A stretch of 64,000 bases of DNA from Deltaproteobacteria bacterium (GTDB taxonomy: Bacteria; Myxococcota_A; Polyangia; GCA-2747355; JADLHG01): contig JADLHG010000018.1 of assembly GCA_020848905.1 (NCBI GenBank), forward strand, positions 170,062-234,061, in the 5' to 3' direction. The notes under the pieces are model-generated. The model did no database searches and was not told the DNA's origin. It worked only from the letters and a program-made list of their open reading frames with translations. Below are positions 1 to 8,159 of this stretch, piece by piece. Made by a program: the position numbers and the translations under genes. Positions within the stretch are counted from its first letter, which is position 1. Every line of letters starts with the position of its first letter.

Positions 1-2
1 GG

Positions 3-1664
3 ATTCACCGCGGCGAGCACCTGCAGCCGGCGAATATCTTCGACGGCATCGCGGCGACCTATCCGCAGGACATCCGGAACTGCGACGCCTGCCACAAGGG
101 CGCGGCGCAGGGGGCCCAGGCCCAGACCCGGCCGACGATCGCTTCCTGCGGGTCGTGCCACGACTACGTGGACTTCGCTGCCTCGACGAAGCCGGCCTGT
201 ACCAACCCGGTGACGGTGGACGCGAACGGCCTGCCCGTCCCGTGCAAGCACGTGGGCGGTGCCCAGGCGGACGACACGGGCTGCGCCGGCTGCCACAAGG
301 CGGACTCCGTGCTGGCGAAGCACGAGCCGGTCATCCCGCCGGATCCCAAGAACGGGCTGATCGTGACGGGCGGTAGCAACAACACCAACGCCGCGTACGT
401 GGCGGCGACGGGCTTCGTGCCCAAGGGCGCGGCGGTGATCACCTACGACGTGAAGAGCGTGGACGCGGTGGCGGACGACACCATCAAGCCCAACAAGCGC
501 CTCGCCATCACCTTCAAGCTGAAGAAGGACGGCAAGGACGTGGTCTTCCAGACCTACGCGGCGGGCACCACCACCGAGCTCATGGCGGGCTTCGTGGGTT
601 CGCCGAGCGTCTACTTCGCCTTCGCCGTGCCGCAGGACGGCATCGAGAAGCCGGCCGATTTCAACGCCTCGGCCAGCGGCTACATCAAGAACATCTGGAA
701 CGGCACCGCGACCGGCACCGCCGCCGGGACCATCACGGGCCCGGACGCGAGCGGCTACTACACGATCAAGCTCACCGGCGTGCAGCTCCCCGAGAAGGCC
801 ACGATGCTGACCGGTGGCCTCGGCTACAGCTACAACATCAGCACGGCGCTGCCGCTCACGCAGATCGACCTTCCGGCCTATCCGTACACGGCCGACAAGA
901 AGCAGGGCGGGCTCGTCGTGCCGCCGCCGAACGTCTGGAAGGTGGCCACGGGCTTCACCGGCCGCCGCGCGATCGTAGACAACGCGAAGTGCAAGAACTG
1001 CCACGGAACCCTCGGTGTGGCGCCCTCCTTCCACGCCGGGCAGCGTAACGACGGTCCGACGTGCTCCTTCTGCCACACCCCGAACCGCGCCAGCTCCGGG
1101 TGGTCGGCGGGCTCCGAGTACTTCATCCACGCGGTGCACGCGGGCCGCAAGCGCACGCAGCACTTCACCTGGCACGCGACCAAGAAGGGGCCCGGCTACG
1201 GGGAGATCGAGTTCCCGAGCCCGCTCAACGACTGCAAGGTCTGTCACGTGGCGAACACCTACGACCTGACGGCGTCGGCGAACCTCACGGCGCTGGCCAA
1301 CCGGACGGTCATCACGACGGCCACGGGCAAGTACAACAGTGACCCGCTCGTGAACTCCACCTACTACACGCTGGCACCGTACGTGGTGGCGGACAACCTG
1401 AAGGACTACGGCGCGGGCTTCTCCTTCGCCGGAGCCACCGGCCTCGCGACGCAGGCCGCCGGCACGACCCTGGTCATGTCGCAGCTCACGGGTGTCTGCT
1501 CGGCCTGCCACGATAGCCCCGTGGCGCGGACGCACATGACGACCCACGGTGGCAGCTTCTACGCCCCGCGGTCTCAGGTCCTCGCGGCCGGGAACACCGA
1601 GCAGTGCATGATGTGCCACGGCCCGGGTCGCATCGGGGCCATCGGCCTCGTGCACCAGCGGTAA
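3..1664 (+). CDS. OmcA/MtrC-family multihaem c-type cytochrome (5'-truncated by window edge)
   Basis: The reading frame is open from the first bases of the window, so the N-terminus lies upstream. Eight CXXCH haem-binding motifs are visible: CDACH (base 81), CGSCH (147), CAGCH (about 279), CKNCH (about 990), CSFCH (about 1062), CKVCH (about 1233), CSACH (about 1497) and CMMCH (about 1605). Two are spaced as in decahaem OmcA/MtrC proteins, around a His-rich stretch (FIHAVHAGRK). A beta-rich segment of about 230 residues without haems separates the third and fourth motifs, as in the alternating domains of this family. Known members are outer-membrane or surface cytochromes that pass electrons to metals or other extracellular acceptors. 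The total haem count and the signal peptide cannot be seen here. Confidence 0.9.
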   Translation: MHRGEHLQPANIFDGIAATYPQDIRNCDACHKGAAQGAQAQTRPTIASCGSCHDYVDFAASTKPACTNPVTVDANGLPVPCKHVGGAQADDTGCAGCHKADSVLAKHEPVIPPDPKNGLIVTGGSNNTNAAYVAATGFVPKGAAVITYDVKSVDAVADDTIKPNKRLAITFKLKKDGKDVVFQTYAAGTTTELMAGFVGSPSVYFAFAVPQDGIEKPADFNASASGYIKNIWNGTATGTAAGTITGPDASGYYTIKLTGVQLPEKATMLTGGLGYSYNISTALPLTQIDLPAYPYTADKKQGGLVVPPPNVWKVATGFTGRRAIVDNAKCKNCHGTLGVAPSFHAGQRNDGPTCSFCHTPNRASSGWSAGSEYFIHAVHAGRKRTQHFTWHATKKGPGYGEIEFPSPLNDCKVCHVANTYDLTASANLTALANRTVITTATGKYNSDPLVNSTYYTLAPYVVADNLKDYGAGFSFAGATGLATQAAGTTLVMSQLTGVCSACHDSPVARTHMTTHGGSFYAPRSQVLAAGNTEQCMMCHGPGRIGAIGLVHQR

Positions 1665-1688
1665 CCCGCGACGCGTAGTCCCACCTCC

Positions 1689-1719
1689 GTCCGCCTCCTC
1701 GGGCTCAGGGGAGGCGGAC
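1689..1719. terminator. Hairpin between convergent genes (possible bidirectional terminator)
   Basis: A perfect 10-bp inverted repeat, GTCCGCCTCC/GGAGGCGGAC, with an 11-nt loop lies just after the cytochrome stop and overlaps the last codons of the convergent minus-strand gene. There is no clear T-run, so a terminator role rests on position and symmetry only. Confidence 0.5.
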
Positions 1720-3078
1720 GAGACGTCCCGCGACCTTCAGGCTGATCGACCCGCAGCTCGGGCAGCGCAGCCCGACCTGCCCCATGCCCCCTCCGCCCCC
1801 ACCGGCCCCCGCGCCGCCCACCCTCGGAGCGACCACGCCGAGAGCGGAGACTCCGTCCTGAAGGAGCGTGGCCCCGTCGCCTCCGTCGGTGACGGCGCCC
1901 GTCGTGCCTCGCACTCCCTTGCCTCCCGAGGCCGCGTCCGCGTTGCAGTTCACGGGACCATCCTCGCCGGCCTGACTCGACTCGGTGTCACCCGCATCGG
2001 CGTGCACTCCACCGCCGCCGGCGCCCCCCTTGGTGGTGAGGCACCCGGAGCCGGAGACGTCGAAGCTCTCGAGGAGGATCGTGCCTCCCGCGCCGCCTCC
2101 GCCCCCTCCGGCGGAGCTGTCGTTGGCCGTGGCCCCGCCGCCGCCGCCGCCGGTAGCCACGATCTTTCCGTCCAGGCGCAGGCGTTCGCGGGCGCTGAGC
2201 TGGATCGCGCCGCCCCCACCGCCGCCTGTGCCGGCCGTGGCCGTGGCGTGGATGTTTCCGCCGGAGGCGCCGCCGCTCCCACCGACGAGCGGCGAGAACG
2301 GATTCGCGATGGTTCCGCCTCCCGTTGGTGGGGTGGCGCATGCACTGATGTCGGCCCCTCCGGAGCCCCCTGCCGTACCGTTTCCGCCGCCACCCCCTCC
2401 GCAGTCATCGCTCGCGGCGATGCTGCAGCCGCAGCTCGTGCCGCTCGCGGGCCCGAGTCCCGCCGCGTAGCCGCCGGCCCCGGCGGTGCTCTGCGAGGCC
2501 GTGAGGTCGATGCCGTTCCCCGAGGTGATCTCGACCCGGTCGGCGACGATGATGAGGGGTGCCGTGCCGCGCACGTTGAGCTGCGAGTCCACGGTCAGGG
2601 TGCGCAGGACCCAGAGACAGGCCGGCTGGCCGCCGCCGCTCTGCACGAGGCGCAGCTTGCCGTGCGTGCCGCCGCAGGGGCCGGTGAGCTGCTTTGCTTC
2701 GCAGGTCGTGGTGTCGAGGAGGGCCGGCGCGTCGAGGCGCAGGTCCCCGCAGCTCGAGACGGCGCTGAGCTGCGCTGCGGTCACGTTGCTCACGGCGAGG
2801 CAGCTCCCCGTCGAGGTGCAGCCGAGGGTGCAGCCCGGTGCGCACAGGGGCTGGGCGTCGCGCGCAAGGACGAGGTCGGTGGCCCCGTCGCGAGGCCGGC
2901 CATCGGGAAGGCTCCCCAGGTCGCCCGCGTCGCGAGGCCCGCGGTCCCCCGTGCCGTCGAGCACGGTGCCCCGGTCCGCGGCTGCGTCACGAGGACCGCT
3001 CGCGTCCGTGTTCGCGTACGGTGCCACCGTATGACAGGCCGAGGCGGCGGCGAGGACCCAGGGAAGCAGGCTGCGCAT
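1705..3078 (-). CDS. Glycine-rich lipoprotein of unknown function
   Basis: 457 residues starting MRSLLPWVLAAASAC, a short lipoprotein signal with a lipobox ending in Cys15. An Asp/Gly/Arg-rich linker follows (to about residue 75), then a short Cys-containing segment (CAPGCTLGCTS) and a region with LRLDAP and LTVDSQLNVRGTAPLIIVAD stretches that could form beta-helix turns. The C-terminal half is very rich in poly-Gly runs (GGGGGG, GGSGG) and contains a CPSCG pair near the end. The glycine-run architecture resembles surface proteins seen in Myxococcota, but I recognise no defined family. It is convergent with the cytochrome gene and probably sits in the outer membrane. Confidence 0.75.
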   Translation of the reverse strand: MRSLLPWVLAAASACHTVAPYANTDASGPRDAAADRGTVLDGTGDRGPRDAGDLGSLPDGRPRDGATDLVLARDAQPLCAPGCTLGCTSTGSCLAVSNVTAAQLSAVSSCGDLRLDAPALLDTTTCEAKQLTGPCGGTHGKLRLVQSGGGQPACLWVLRTLTVDSQLNVRGTAPLIIVADRVEITSGNGIDLTASQSTAGAGGYAAGLGPASGTSCGCSIAASDDCGGGGGGNGTAGGSGGADISACATPPTGGGTIANPFSPLVGGSGGASGGNIHATATAGTGGGGGGAIQLSARERLRLDGKIVATGGGGGGATANDSSAGGGGGGAGGTILLESFDVSGSGCLTTKGGAGGGGVHADAGDTESSQAGEDGPVNCNADAASGGKGVRGTTGAVTDGGDGATLLQDGVSALGVVAPRVGGAGAGGGGGGMGQVGLRCPSCGSISLKVAGRLVRLP

Positions 3079-3130
3079 GGCGTCATTCTAGCGGCACGGC
3101 GGGGGGACCGGTAGCGGGCCGGCCCGTGGA

Positions 3131-4158
3131 GGTGTGATCGCAGACCGTCGGTCAAGGGTGCCGGGGGAGATGGTGACACTGGCCAGGGAGGAGTGGGCGA
3201 CGTCGTGCAAGCGCGCGTTGGGCCGACGCGCGGGGGGTGAGCGAGAGCGCGAGCGGCGGTGGGCGCTTGCGGACGGCCGGGGTGGATCGGTGCGGCGGGA
3301 GGGGGGTCGCGTGTGGGGGCTGTTGTTTTGGTTTTGTTGTTGGTGTGTGCAACCACAGACATCCTTGACGCCAGACCCGCGTTCGAATAGTATTGGCCCT
3401 ATTCATGACGGCACGCAAACGCAAATCCTCCTCGGGTAGTGACAGGTCTGCGGGCACGCGTGTTCCGGCGGGTTCTGCGAAGCAGCTCCCGTTGCCACTG
3501 CGGGAGGCGACGGGGTGGGGCGGGAAGCGCGAGGGCGCGGGGCGTAAGAAGCAGCCGGGGAGTGGACTGCCGCACCGGACGCGACCGCTGCTCGCGAGCC
3601 GGTTTCCGGTGCACGTGACGATGAAGGTCGTGTCAGACCTCCCGAACCTGCGCGCGAAGCCGCAGCTCCGGGTGATCGAGGGCGCATTTCGGGCGGCACT
3701 CGGCCGCCACGGGCTCAATCTCGCGCACTACTCGATCGAGAAGAACCACCTGCACCTCATCACCGAGGCCAAAGACCGGGACGTGCTCATGAAGGGGCTC
3801 AGGGGCCTGGCGATTCGCCTCGCCCGGCGACTCAACGACCGTCTCGGGCGCCACGGCCGGGTCTTCGCCGACCGCTACCACCAGCGCATCTTGAAGACGC
3901 CGAGCGAGACCAGGCACGCCGTCGCCTATGTGCTCCAGAACCGACGGAAACACTGCGCAGAGCGCGGCAAGTGGGTGCCCAGGCGTGAGCTCGATCCGTG
4001 CTCCTCGGCGCTTTATCTCGTGGGCGGCTGGAAGGACGTCGCGCCGGTGCCGCCCTCGGGAGAGCCTACGGTCGGCGAGCCACGAACCTGGCTCCTGCAG
4101 ACGGGCTGGAAGCTTCGAGGGCGGCTGCGCACAGACGGAGTCCCAGGACGCTGAGCTT
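3131..4158 (+). mobile_element. RAYT-type transposon, complete copy (copy A)
   Basis: This unit of about 1.03 kb is matched in inverted orientation at 49945-50657. Similarity begins near GGTGTGA at 3131, runs through about 275 bp upstream of the transposase start and ends at the transposase stop codon (CCAGGACGCTGAGC). The whole interval between the lipoprotein start (3078) and the transposase therefore belongs largely to the element. Because the non-coding 5' part is conserved in both copies, it is likely functional for mobility or expression. No terminal inverted repeats or target duplications are visible, as expected for HUH elements. Confidence 0.8.
3405..4154 (+). CDS. REP-associated-type tyrosine (Y1/HUH) transposase, intact
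   Basis: 249 residues from ATG 3405. This start aligns with MARKRKSSSG in the second copy; an upstream TTG at 3393 is the alternative. The N-terminus is basic with a GWGGKREGAGRKKQPG segment, followed by a Y1-transposase domain. The HUH motif is His-Leu-His at residues 115-117 (KNHLHLI) and the candidate nucleophilic tyrosine is Tyr175 (VAYVLQN). GRVFADRYHQRIL just before it is typical of the family. Known members cut and rejoin single-stranded DNA at REP palindromes and are usually single-copy domesticated genes. Here a damaged second copy lies 46 kb away. Confidence 0.92.
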   Translation: MTARKRKSSSGSDRSAGTRVPAGSAKQLPLPLREATGWGGKREGAGRKKQPGSGLPHRTRPLLASRFPVHVTMKVVSDLPNLRAKPQLRVIEGAFRAALGRHGLNLAHYSIEKNHLHLITEAKDRDVLMKGLRGLAIRLARRLNDRLGRHGRVFADRYHQRILKTPSETRHAVAYVLQNRRKHCAERGKWVPRRELDPCSSALYLVGGWKDVAPVPPSGEPTVGEPRTWLLQTGWKLRGRLRTDGVPGR

Positions 4159-4233
4159 CGAGAGGACGGCGGGCGAGTGCGCGGGCCGCGTGATGGAGCT
4201 CCGAAAACAACTCGTCGTGGGGGCCGACGCCGT

Positions 4234-4267
4234 GGTGGACCGGGGAGGACAACCTTCCCGGTCCACC
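4234..4267 (+). repeat. Strong 15-bp stem-loop downstream of the transposase; REP-like candidate
   Basis: GGTGGACCGGGGAGG (4234-4248) pairs with CCTTCCCGGTCCACC (4253-4267), all bases pairing with one G-U wobble, around the tetraloop ACAA. It lies 80 bp after the transposase stop in the 333-bp gap 4155-4487, which otherwise shows nothing recognisable apart from a ribosome-binding site before 4488. A GTGG tetranucleotide sits at the 5' foot, as in REP sequences. No T-run follows, so it could be a REP-like target, a terminator or an mRNA-stabilising structure. Confidence 0.45.
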
Positions 4268-4487
4268 CGACCCCTCTCCGCGGGCGCGGCTAGCTTGGAT
4301 CGTTGCGAGGTGGCGACCGGCGTGGTCGAAGGCCGCGGACAGGCGGTTGCGATGGCGCGTAGGTGCGCGAGGTTCGACGTGCGCCCGGTGGCACGTGCCC
4401 TGCTTCTCGTGAATCCGCCGCGCACAGGGAGGCTCGAGCTCCCTCTGCGCGGCGGCGAAGGGTCCTCGTGCAAGGGGGTCGGCTCCG

Positions 4488-5618
4488 GTGCATCGTCTCC
4501 CGCTACTTCTCGTGTTGGTCCTGGTCGCGCGCTCCGCGTTCGCGGCTCCCGTGGTTCCCGGCCTCGACTACGAGGTGCTCCCCGGGAAGTTCAAGGGAGG
4601 TCCCGTGCACGTCCTCCGCGTCGACCTCGCGCGGCTGCGGATCGTGCAGACCGATCCGTCGAAGGTGCTACAGCGTTCGGCGGCCGCGTTCGCCAAGGCC
4701 ACCTCGGCGCTCGCCGTGGCGAACTCCAACTTCTACGTGGATGCCGCCAAGGGGCCTCCCGTGGGGCTGCTCGTCGGGGCGGGCGTGGTGGCGCAGAACG
4801 CCGTGCGCTGGTATCAGCCGCCCACCTTCACGGCGAGTCTAGGATTTCGGCGGCAGGACGGGCTGGCGGATGCCTTCGACTCGCTGAACCTGCTCCACGG
4901 GCCGGCACCGCGCTGCTTCACCGACGTCTTCACGGGCTCCGAGTGGGCGGTGCGTGGCGGCGTGGTGCCGGCGAGCAGCACGTCGACCGACGCGGGGCTC
5001 TTCGCGCGCCATCCGCGCACGGTGATCGGACTGTCGCGAGATCGCCGATACGCGTTCGTCTTCGTCACGCAGGGGCGCAACGTCCCCGTCGGAGCGCAGG
5101 GCTACACGGTCGTGGGGGCGGCCTCGGTCGGCCACGTCGCGCTCGAGTACGGCGCCTGGGACGCCGTCAATCTGGACGGCGGGGGCTCGAGCAAGCTCTG
5201 GGTGCTGGCGCTCGGGGGCCTCAAGAACTCGCCCACGGACGGGCAGGAGCGACTCGTGGCCTATCACCTGGGGGTCGTGGCGGCGTCGACGGGTGCGATT
5301 CCGGCGAGCTGTAGCGACGTGCCCGACGGGGGGGCGACGCGCGACGGAGGAGGCCTCGGCGACGGTGGTGCGGACGGGGCTGCTCCGGACGCGCGAGGGG
5401 CGCTCGACGCGTCCGGCCCCGCGGACGGCCTACGGGGAGGCGACGCCGAGGTGCAGGGAAGGGCGGACGGCCTCCACGCTGACGAAGCGCGCGGCGGGCG
5501 CTGCAGCATGTCTTCCTCGGACGACGCCGGCATCGACGGTCTGGCGCTTCTCGTGGGGCTGGGCGTCTTGCTGGTCTGCCGGCGCCTCCGGCCGATTCGG
5601 CGTCCGCGGCGCGGCTAG
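4488..5618 (+). CDS. Exported phosphodiester glycosidase-domain (NAGPA/DUF2233-like) protein with MYXO-CTERM-like anchor
   Basis: 376 residues from GTG 4488, preceded by an AAGGGGG ribosome-binding site. A Sec signal (LPLLLVLVLVARSAFA) is followed by a domain with features of the phosphodiester-glycosidase fold: an early FYVD segment, HPRTVIGLSRD in the middle, and the signature AVNLDGGGSSKLWV near residue 230. Relatives include mammalian uncovering enzyme and bacterial exopolysaccharide-related proteins. A Gly/Asp/Ala-rich linker (residues about 270-335) leads to a C-terminal tripartite tail: a Cys (RCSMSS), one hydrophobic helix (GLALLVGLGVLLVC) and an Arg-rich end. This matches MYXO-CTERM-type sorting signals of Myxococcota. 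The substrate is unknown. Confidence 0.8.
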   Translation: MHRLPLLLVLVLVARSAFAAPVVPGLDYEVLPGKFKGGPVHVLRVDLARLRIVQTDPSKVLQRSAAAFAKATSALAVANSNFYVDAAKGPPVGLLVGAGVVAQNAVRWYQPPTFTASLGFRRQDGLADAFDSLNLLHGPAPRCFTDVFTGSEWAVRGGVVPASSTSTDAGLFARHPRTVIGLSRDRRYAFVFVTQGRNVPVGAQGYTVVGAASVGHVALEYGAWDAVNLDGGGSSKLWVLALGGLKNSPTDGQERLVAYHLGVVAASTGAIPASCSDVPDGGATRDGGGLGDGGADGAAPDARGALDASGPADGLRGGDAEVQGRADGLHADEARGGRCSMSSSDDAGIDGLALLVGLGVLLVCRRLRPIRRPRRG

Positions 5619-5839
5619 CCACCCTCTCGGTATCGGTCAGAGGAATCCTGCCCGAGGCGGGCGGGGACGCCGCAAGTGCCGTGCAATCACACAGCTTGCG
5701 CCCGGGCGGGGAAGCAACGCTCGTTGGTCTGGCAGTTGCTAAGTCGGACGGCACGCCGCCGAGGTGGAGCGGCTCGAGGGGACCCCGTCCCGCCCGGTCG
5801 GGCGTGGCCGAGGAGCCCTGCGTGAAAGGAGATCGTGTC

Positions 5840-6532
5840 ATGCGACGTCGACCGAGGGGTTGGTTTGGCGCGGCAGGGTTACTGCTGGCCTTGAGTGGGG
5901 CGAGCGTGGCCCGCGCCGACGAGCAGCAGGCGCCTCATGAGGTGCAGCGGCTCCTGCGAGAGCTCTGCGCGCATCCCGTGCTGGCTCCCTTCCTCGAGAG
6001 CGGCCTCACGGCGAACACCCACGGAAGCCGCGATTCGTGTTTCGTGACCCTGCCGCAGCCGGGGCAGCCGGGAGTGACGGGAGACCTGCTCCTCTCCGGC
6101 GAGCGTGGGTTCAACTTCCGTCACGACCGACGGGGCCCGGCCCTCGGGGCGTTCGAACGGGCTCTCGGGAACGGCTGGCGTCCCGAGCTCTCCATCGGCC
6201 TGCTCGAGCGAGGGTTGATCTACGTGGACTTCAAGGGCCCGCAGGGGGGCGGCGGCCTCTTCGGACGGCAGCCGTTCGATTTCGTCTCGGTGGCCTTCGA
6301 TCACGGGGTGGACGGGCCGCGCAGCATCTCCAGCATTTCCTGCTATCGAAACTTGCCGCGAGGGATCCAGAGCGTCGCGACCTTCAGCACCATGGGGCGC
6401 GGCGGGCCGTGGCGGGTCAACGTAAAGGAGCCGCGCGTGAGCGCTGGGGGGACCCTGCGCGGTCACGTCTTCGAGGGGCCGCGCGTGGACGCGCTGCGCT
6501 GGACGGGAACGACCGTCGAGGCGGCCCGCTAG
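5840..6532 (+). CDS. Exported protein of unknown function
   Basis: 230 residues from ATG 5840, chosen because AAAGGAG lies 8 bases upstream; the frame stays open further 5' without a better start. A signal peptide (RRRPRGWFGAAGLLLALSGASVARA) precedes a mature domain of about 200 residues with three cysteines and motifs such as RGFNFRHDRRGP and LIYVDFKGPQGGGGLF. I recognise no family. The preceding 220 bp (5619-5839) show no gene. The gene is convergent with the lipoprotein at 6549. Confidence 0.7.
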   Translation: MRRRPRGWFGAAGLLLALSGASVARADEQQAPHEVQRLLRELCAHPVLAPFLESGLTANTHGSRDSCFVTLPQPGQPGVTGDLLLSGERGFNFRHDRRGPALGAFERALGNGWRPELSIGLLERGLIYVDFKGPQGGGGLFGRQPFDFVSVAFDHGVDGPRSISSISCYRNLPRGIQSVATFSTMGRGGPWRVNVKEPRVSAGGTLRGHVFEGPRVDALRWTGTTVEAAR

Positions 6533-6548
6533 ACACAGACACGGGCCG
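6522..6548. terminator. Short inverted repeat between convergent genes
   Basis: CGGCCCG (6522-6528) pairs with CGGGCCG (6542-6548) across the 16-bp gap between convergent genes. The stem is only 7 bp and there is no T-run, so a terminator role is tentative. Confidence 0.3.
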
Positions 6549-7196
6549 TCAGCACTCGGGACAGTTCGAGCCGCAGTAGGCGCAGTTGCCGCTCCATACG
6601 CACGAGGGGAGGCAGTACTCCCAGCGGTCGGCCGCGCAGCAGCGGAAGTGGGCTCCCGCGCGCCACTCGCACTGCGCGCCGGGCTTGAGCGTGCATCCCC
6701 CCCACTGGCAATTCTGACCGCAGACCTTCCGCGCACAGGTGTCGCACCCGGTCGTCCTCGTGTCCCCGGGGTCGCAGGGCCCTTCGCCACCGCAGGTGCC
6801 GGGCGCCCAGGCTCCCCAGGTGCAGGTCGCGCTGCATTGCCGCTTCGGGCGCTGCGTTCCGCACCGGCCGCAGCCCTGGGGAGCGCCTTCCTCCGTTTGA
6901 CCCGCGGTACAGGGCGCGCCGGGAGCGCAGGGATCGGGCCGCGTGTCCGGGGGGCGGGCATCCGGGAGCCGCGCGTCGCGGGCGCGCGCATCGGGGCGGC
7001 GTCCGTCGGCGGGCGCACCGTCGGTCCGACTGGCGCCGTCTCCGAGGGCGGTTCCATCGTGTGGCGCGTCCGGCTGCGCATCGTCGCCGGGTCGCGGCGG
7101 GCGGCTGTCGCCGTACGCGATGCTCGCCTCGGGGAAGGCCTGGGGCGGCAGGATCTCCGTACTGCCGGGGCAGCCCACCAGCCAGAGCAGCACCAC
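6549..7196 (-). CDS. Cys-rich lipoprotein
   Basis: 215 residues if translation starts at GTG 7196. That start gives an unusually short signal, VVLLWLVGC, with the lipobox Cys at position 9 and no basic residue. In the same frame the DNA upstream reads RPRPRWSL directly before this hydrophobic stretch, a good signal-peptide n-region, but I find no ATG, GTG or TTG there. The start is therefore uncertain. The mature protein has an Asp/Arg/Pro-rich linker (to about residue 90) and then a domain with about 24 cysteines in CxxC, CCAADRW and CAYCGSNCPEC contexts, resembling disulfide-rich surface modules of Myxococcota. Confidence 0.7.
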   Translation of the reverse strand: MVLLWLVGCPGSTEILPPQAFPEASIAYGDSRPPRPGDDAQPDAPHDGTALGDGASRTDGAPADGRRPDARARDARLPDARPPDTRPDPCAPGAPCTAGQTEEGAPQGCGRCGTQRPKRQCSATCTWGAWAPGTCGGEGPCDPGDTRTTGCDTCARKVCGQNCQWGGCTLKPGAQCEWRAGAHFRCCAADRWEYCLPSCVWSGNCAYCGSNCPEC

Positions 7197-7314
7197 AAGG
7201 GACCACCGTGGTCGCGGCGGGCTCGGGGCTATGTGGCTGCGCGGAGTGATAGGTTCAGTGAAGCACCGCGCGTGGACCGGGTCAAACCGAGGCCGAGCGC
7301 GGTCGGAACGCCGC

Positions 7315-8130
7315 CTAGGGTTTCACCACCGAGACCAGCTCCTCGCGGTCCCCTTTCTTGACGGCGACGATCTCCTCGGCCGCGACCTGTCCCACCCCGG
7401 CGCAATAGAACTTATGCTCGTACTTGCCCGGTTCGAGGTCCGTGTAGTCCTTCGTCATCAGGCAGTGTTCGAAGGCCCCGTAGGGCACCGTCACGCGCTC
7501 GTCGAGGCTCACCACCTCCGCGCGATCCTCGGCGATCCCGGCGCGGTACTCCTGGCGGTAGCTGTCGCCCACCTGTGGCCTGGCCTTCATCACGATGCCG
7601 GCCTTGGCGCAATCCACGCCGGCTTCCCACGAGCCCAGCGTGGAGATGGCCTTGCCATTCTGGAAGGCCTTGGTGTCCTCACCGAAGTACCAGACGTTGC
7701 CCTCCTTGTCCTGCGCGTACCAGTCCCAGGTATCCTCGATCACCTCTCCGTTGGCGGCCCGGGCCACGTCGTGGACCACGCGGCAGGGCACCCCGAGAAT
7801 GGTCCTGGTCTCCGAGGTGACGGTGATCTCGCCCGTCTGGCCCGTCGTCTCGCGCCACGAGAAGACGGTGCCCGGCGTGAGCGGCAGGTACGGGTTGTCG
7901 ATGGTGGCCGAGAAGTTCGCCGCCACGATGAGCGGGTCGTAGCTCGGCGCCCCCGGCAGCTTCGCGGCCGCGCACCCGGTAGCCGGGTCGCCGCCCGCGT
8001 CGGTCCGCGCGGGGCCCGTCACTCCCCCGTCGGAGACCGACGCCGGGGCGGGGCTCGAGGGGCTGCACCCGAGTCCCGCCGCTCCTGCCAAGCCGACCAC
8101 CATCCAGCTCACCAGACCGCGCAATGCCAT
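7315..8130 (-). CDS. Lipoprotein with conserved domain of unknown function
   Basis: 271 residues from ATG 8130, which has AAGGAG six bases upstream. The signal LVSWMVVGLAGAAGLGC ends in a lipobox and a short Gly/Asp linker follows. The body begins PYLPLTPGTVFSW and contains RTILGVPCRVVHD, DTWDWYAQDKEGNVWYFGED and PYGAFEHCLMTKDYT. I recall this arrangement from widely distributed secreted bacterial proteins annotated only as hypothetical. It lies 29 bp downstream of the lipoprotein gene 8160-8915, so the two probably form an operon. Confidence 0.75.
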   Translation of the reverse strand: MALRGLVSWMVVGLAGAAGLGCSPSSPAPASVSDGGVTGPARTDAGGDPATGCAAAKLPGAPSYDPLIVAANFSATIDNPYLPLTPGTVFSWRETTGQTGEITVTSETRTILGVPCRVVHDVARAANGEVIEDTWDWYAQDKEGNVWYFGEDTKAFQNGKAISTLGSWEAGVDCAKAGIVMKARPQVGDSYRQEYRAGIAEDRAEVVSLDERVTVPYGAFEHCLMTKDYTDLEPGKYEHKFYCAGVGQVAAEEIVAVKKGDREELVSVVKP

Positions 8131-8159
8131 CGACGCTCCTTCATCGTGAGTCGCTCGCG

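Noticed and set aside
5725..5745. Sigma-54-like promoter TGGCAG...TTGCT before the exported protein at 5840
   Set aside because: The GG and GC elements are only about 6 bp apart instead of the required 10-11, so the holoenzyme would not fit.
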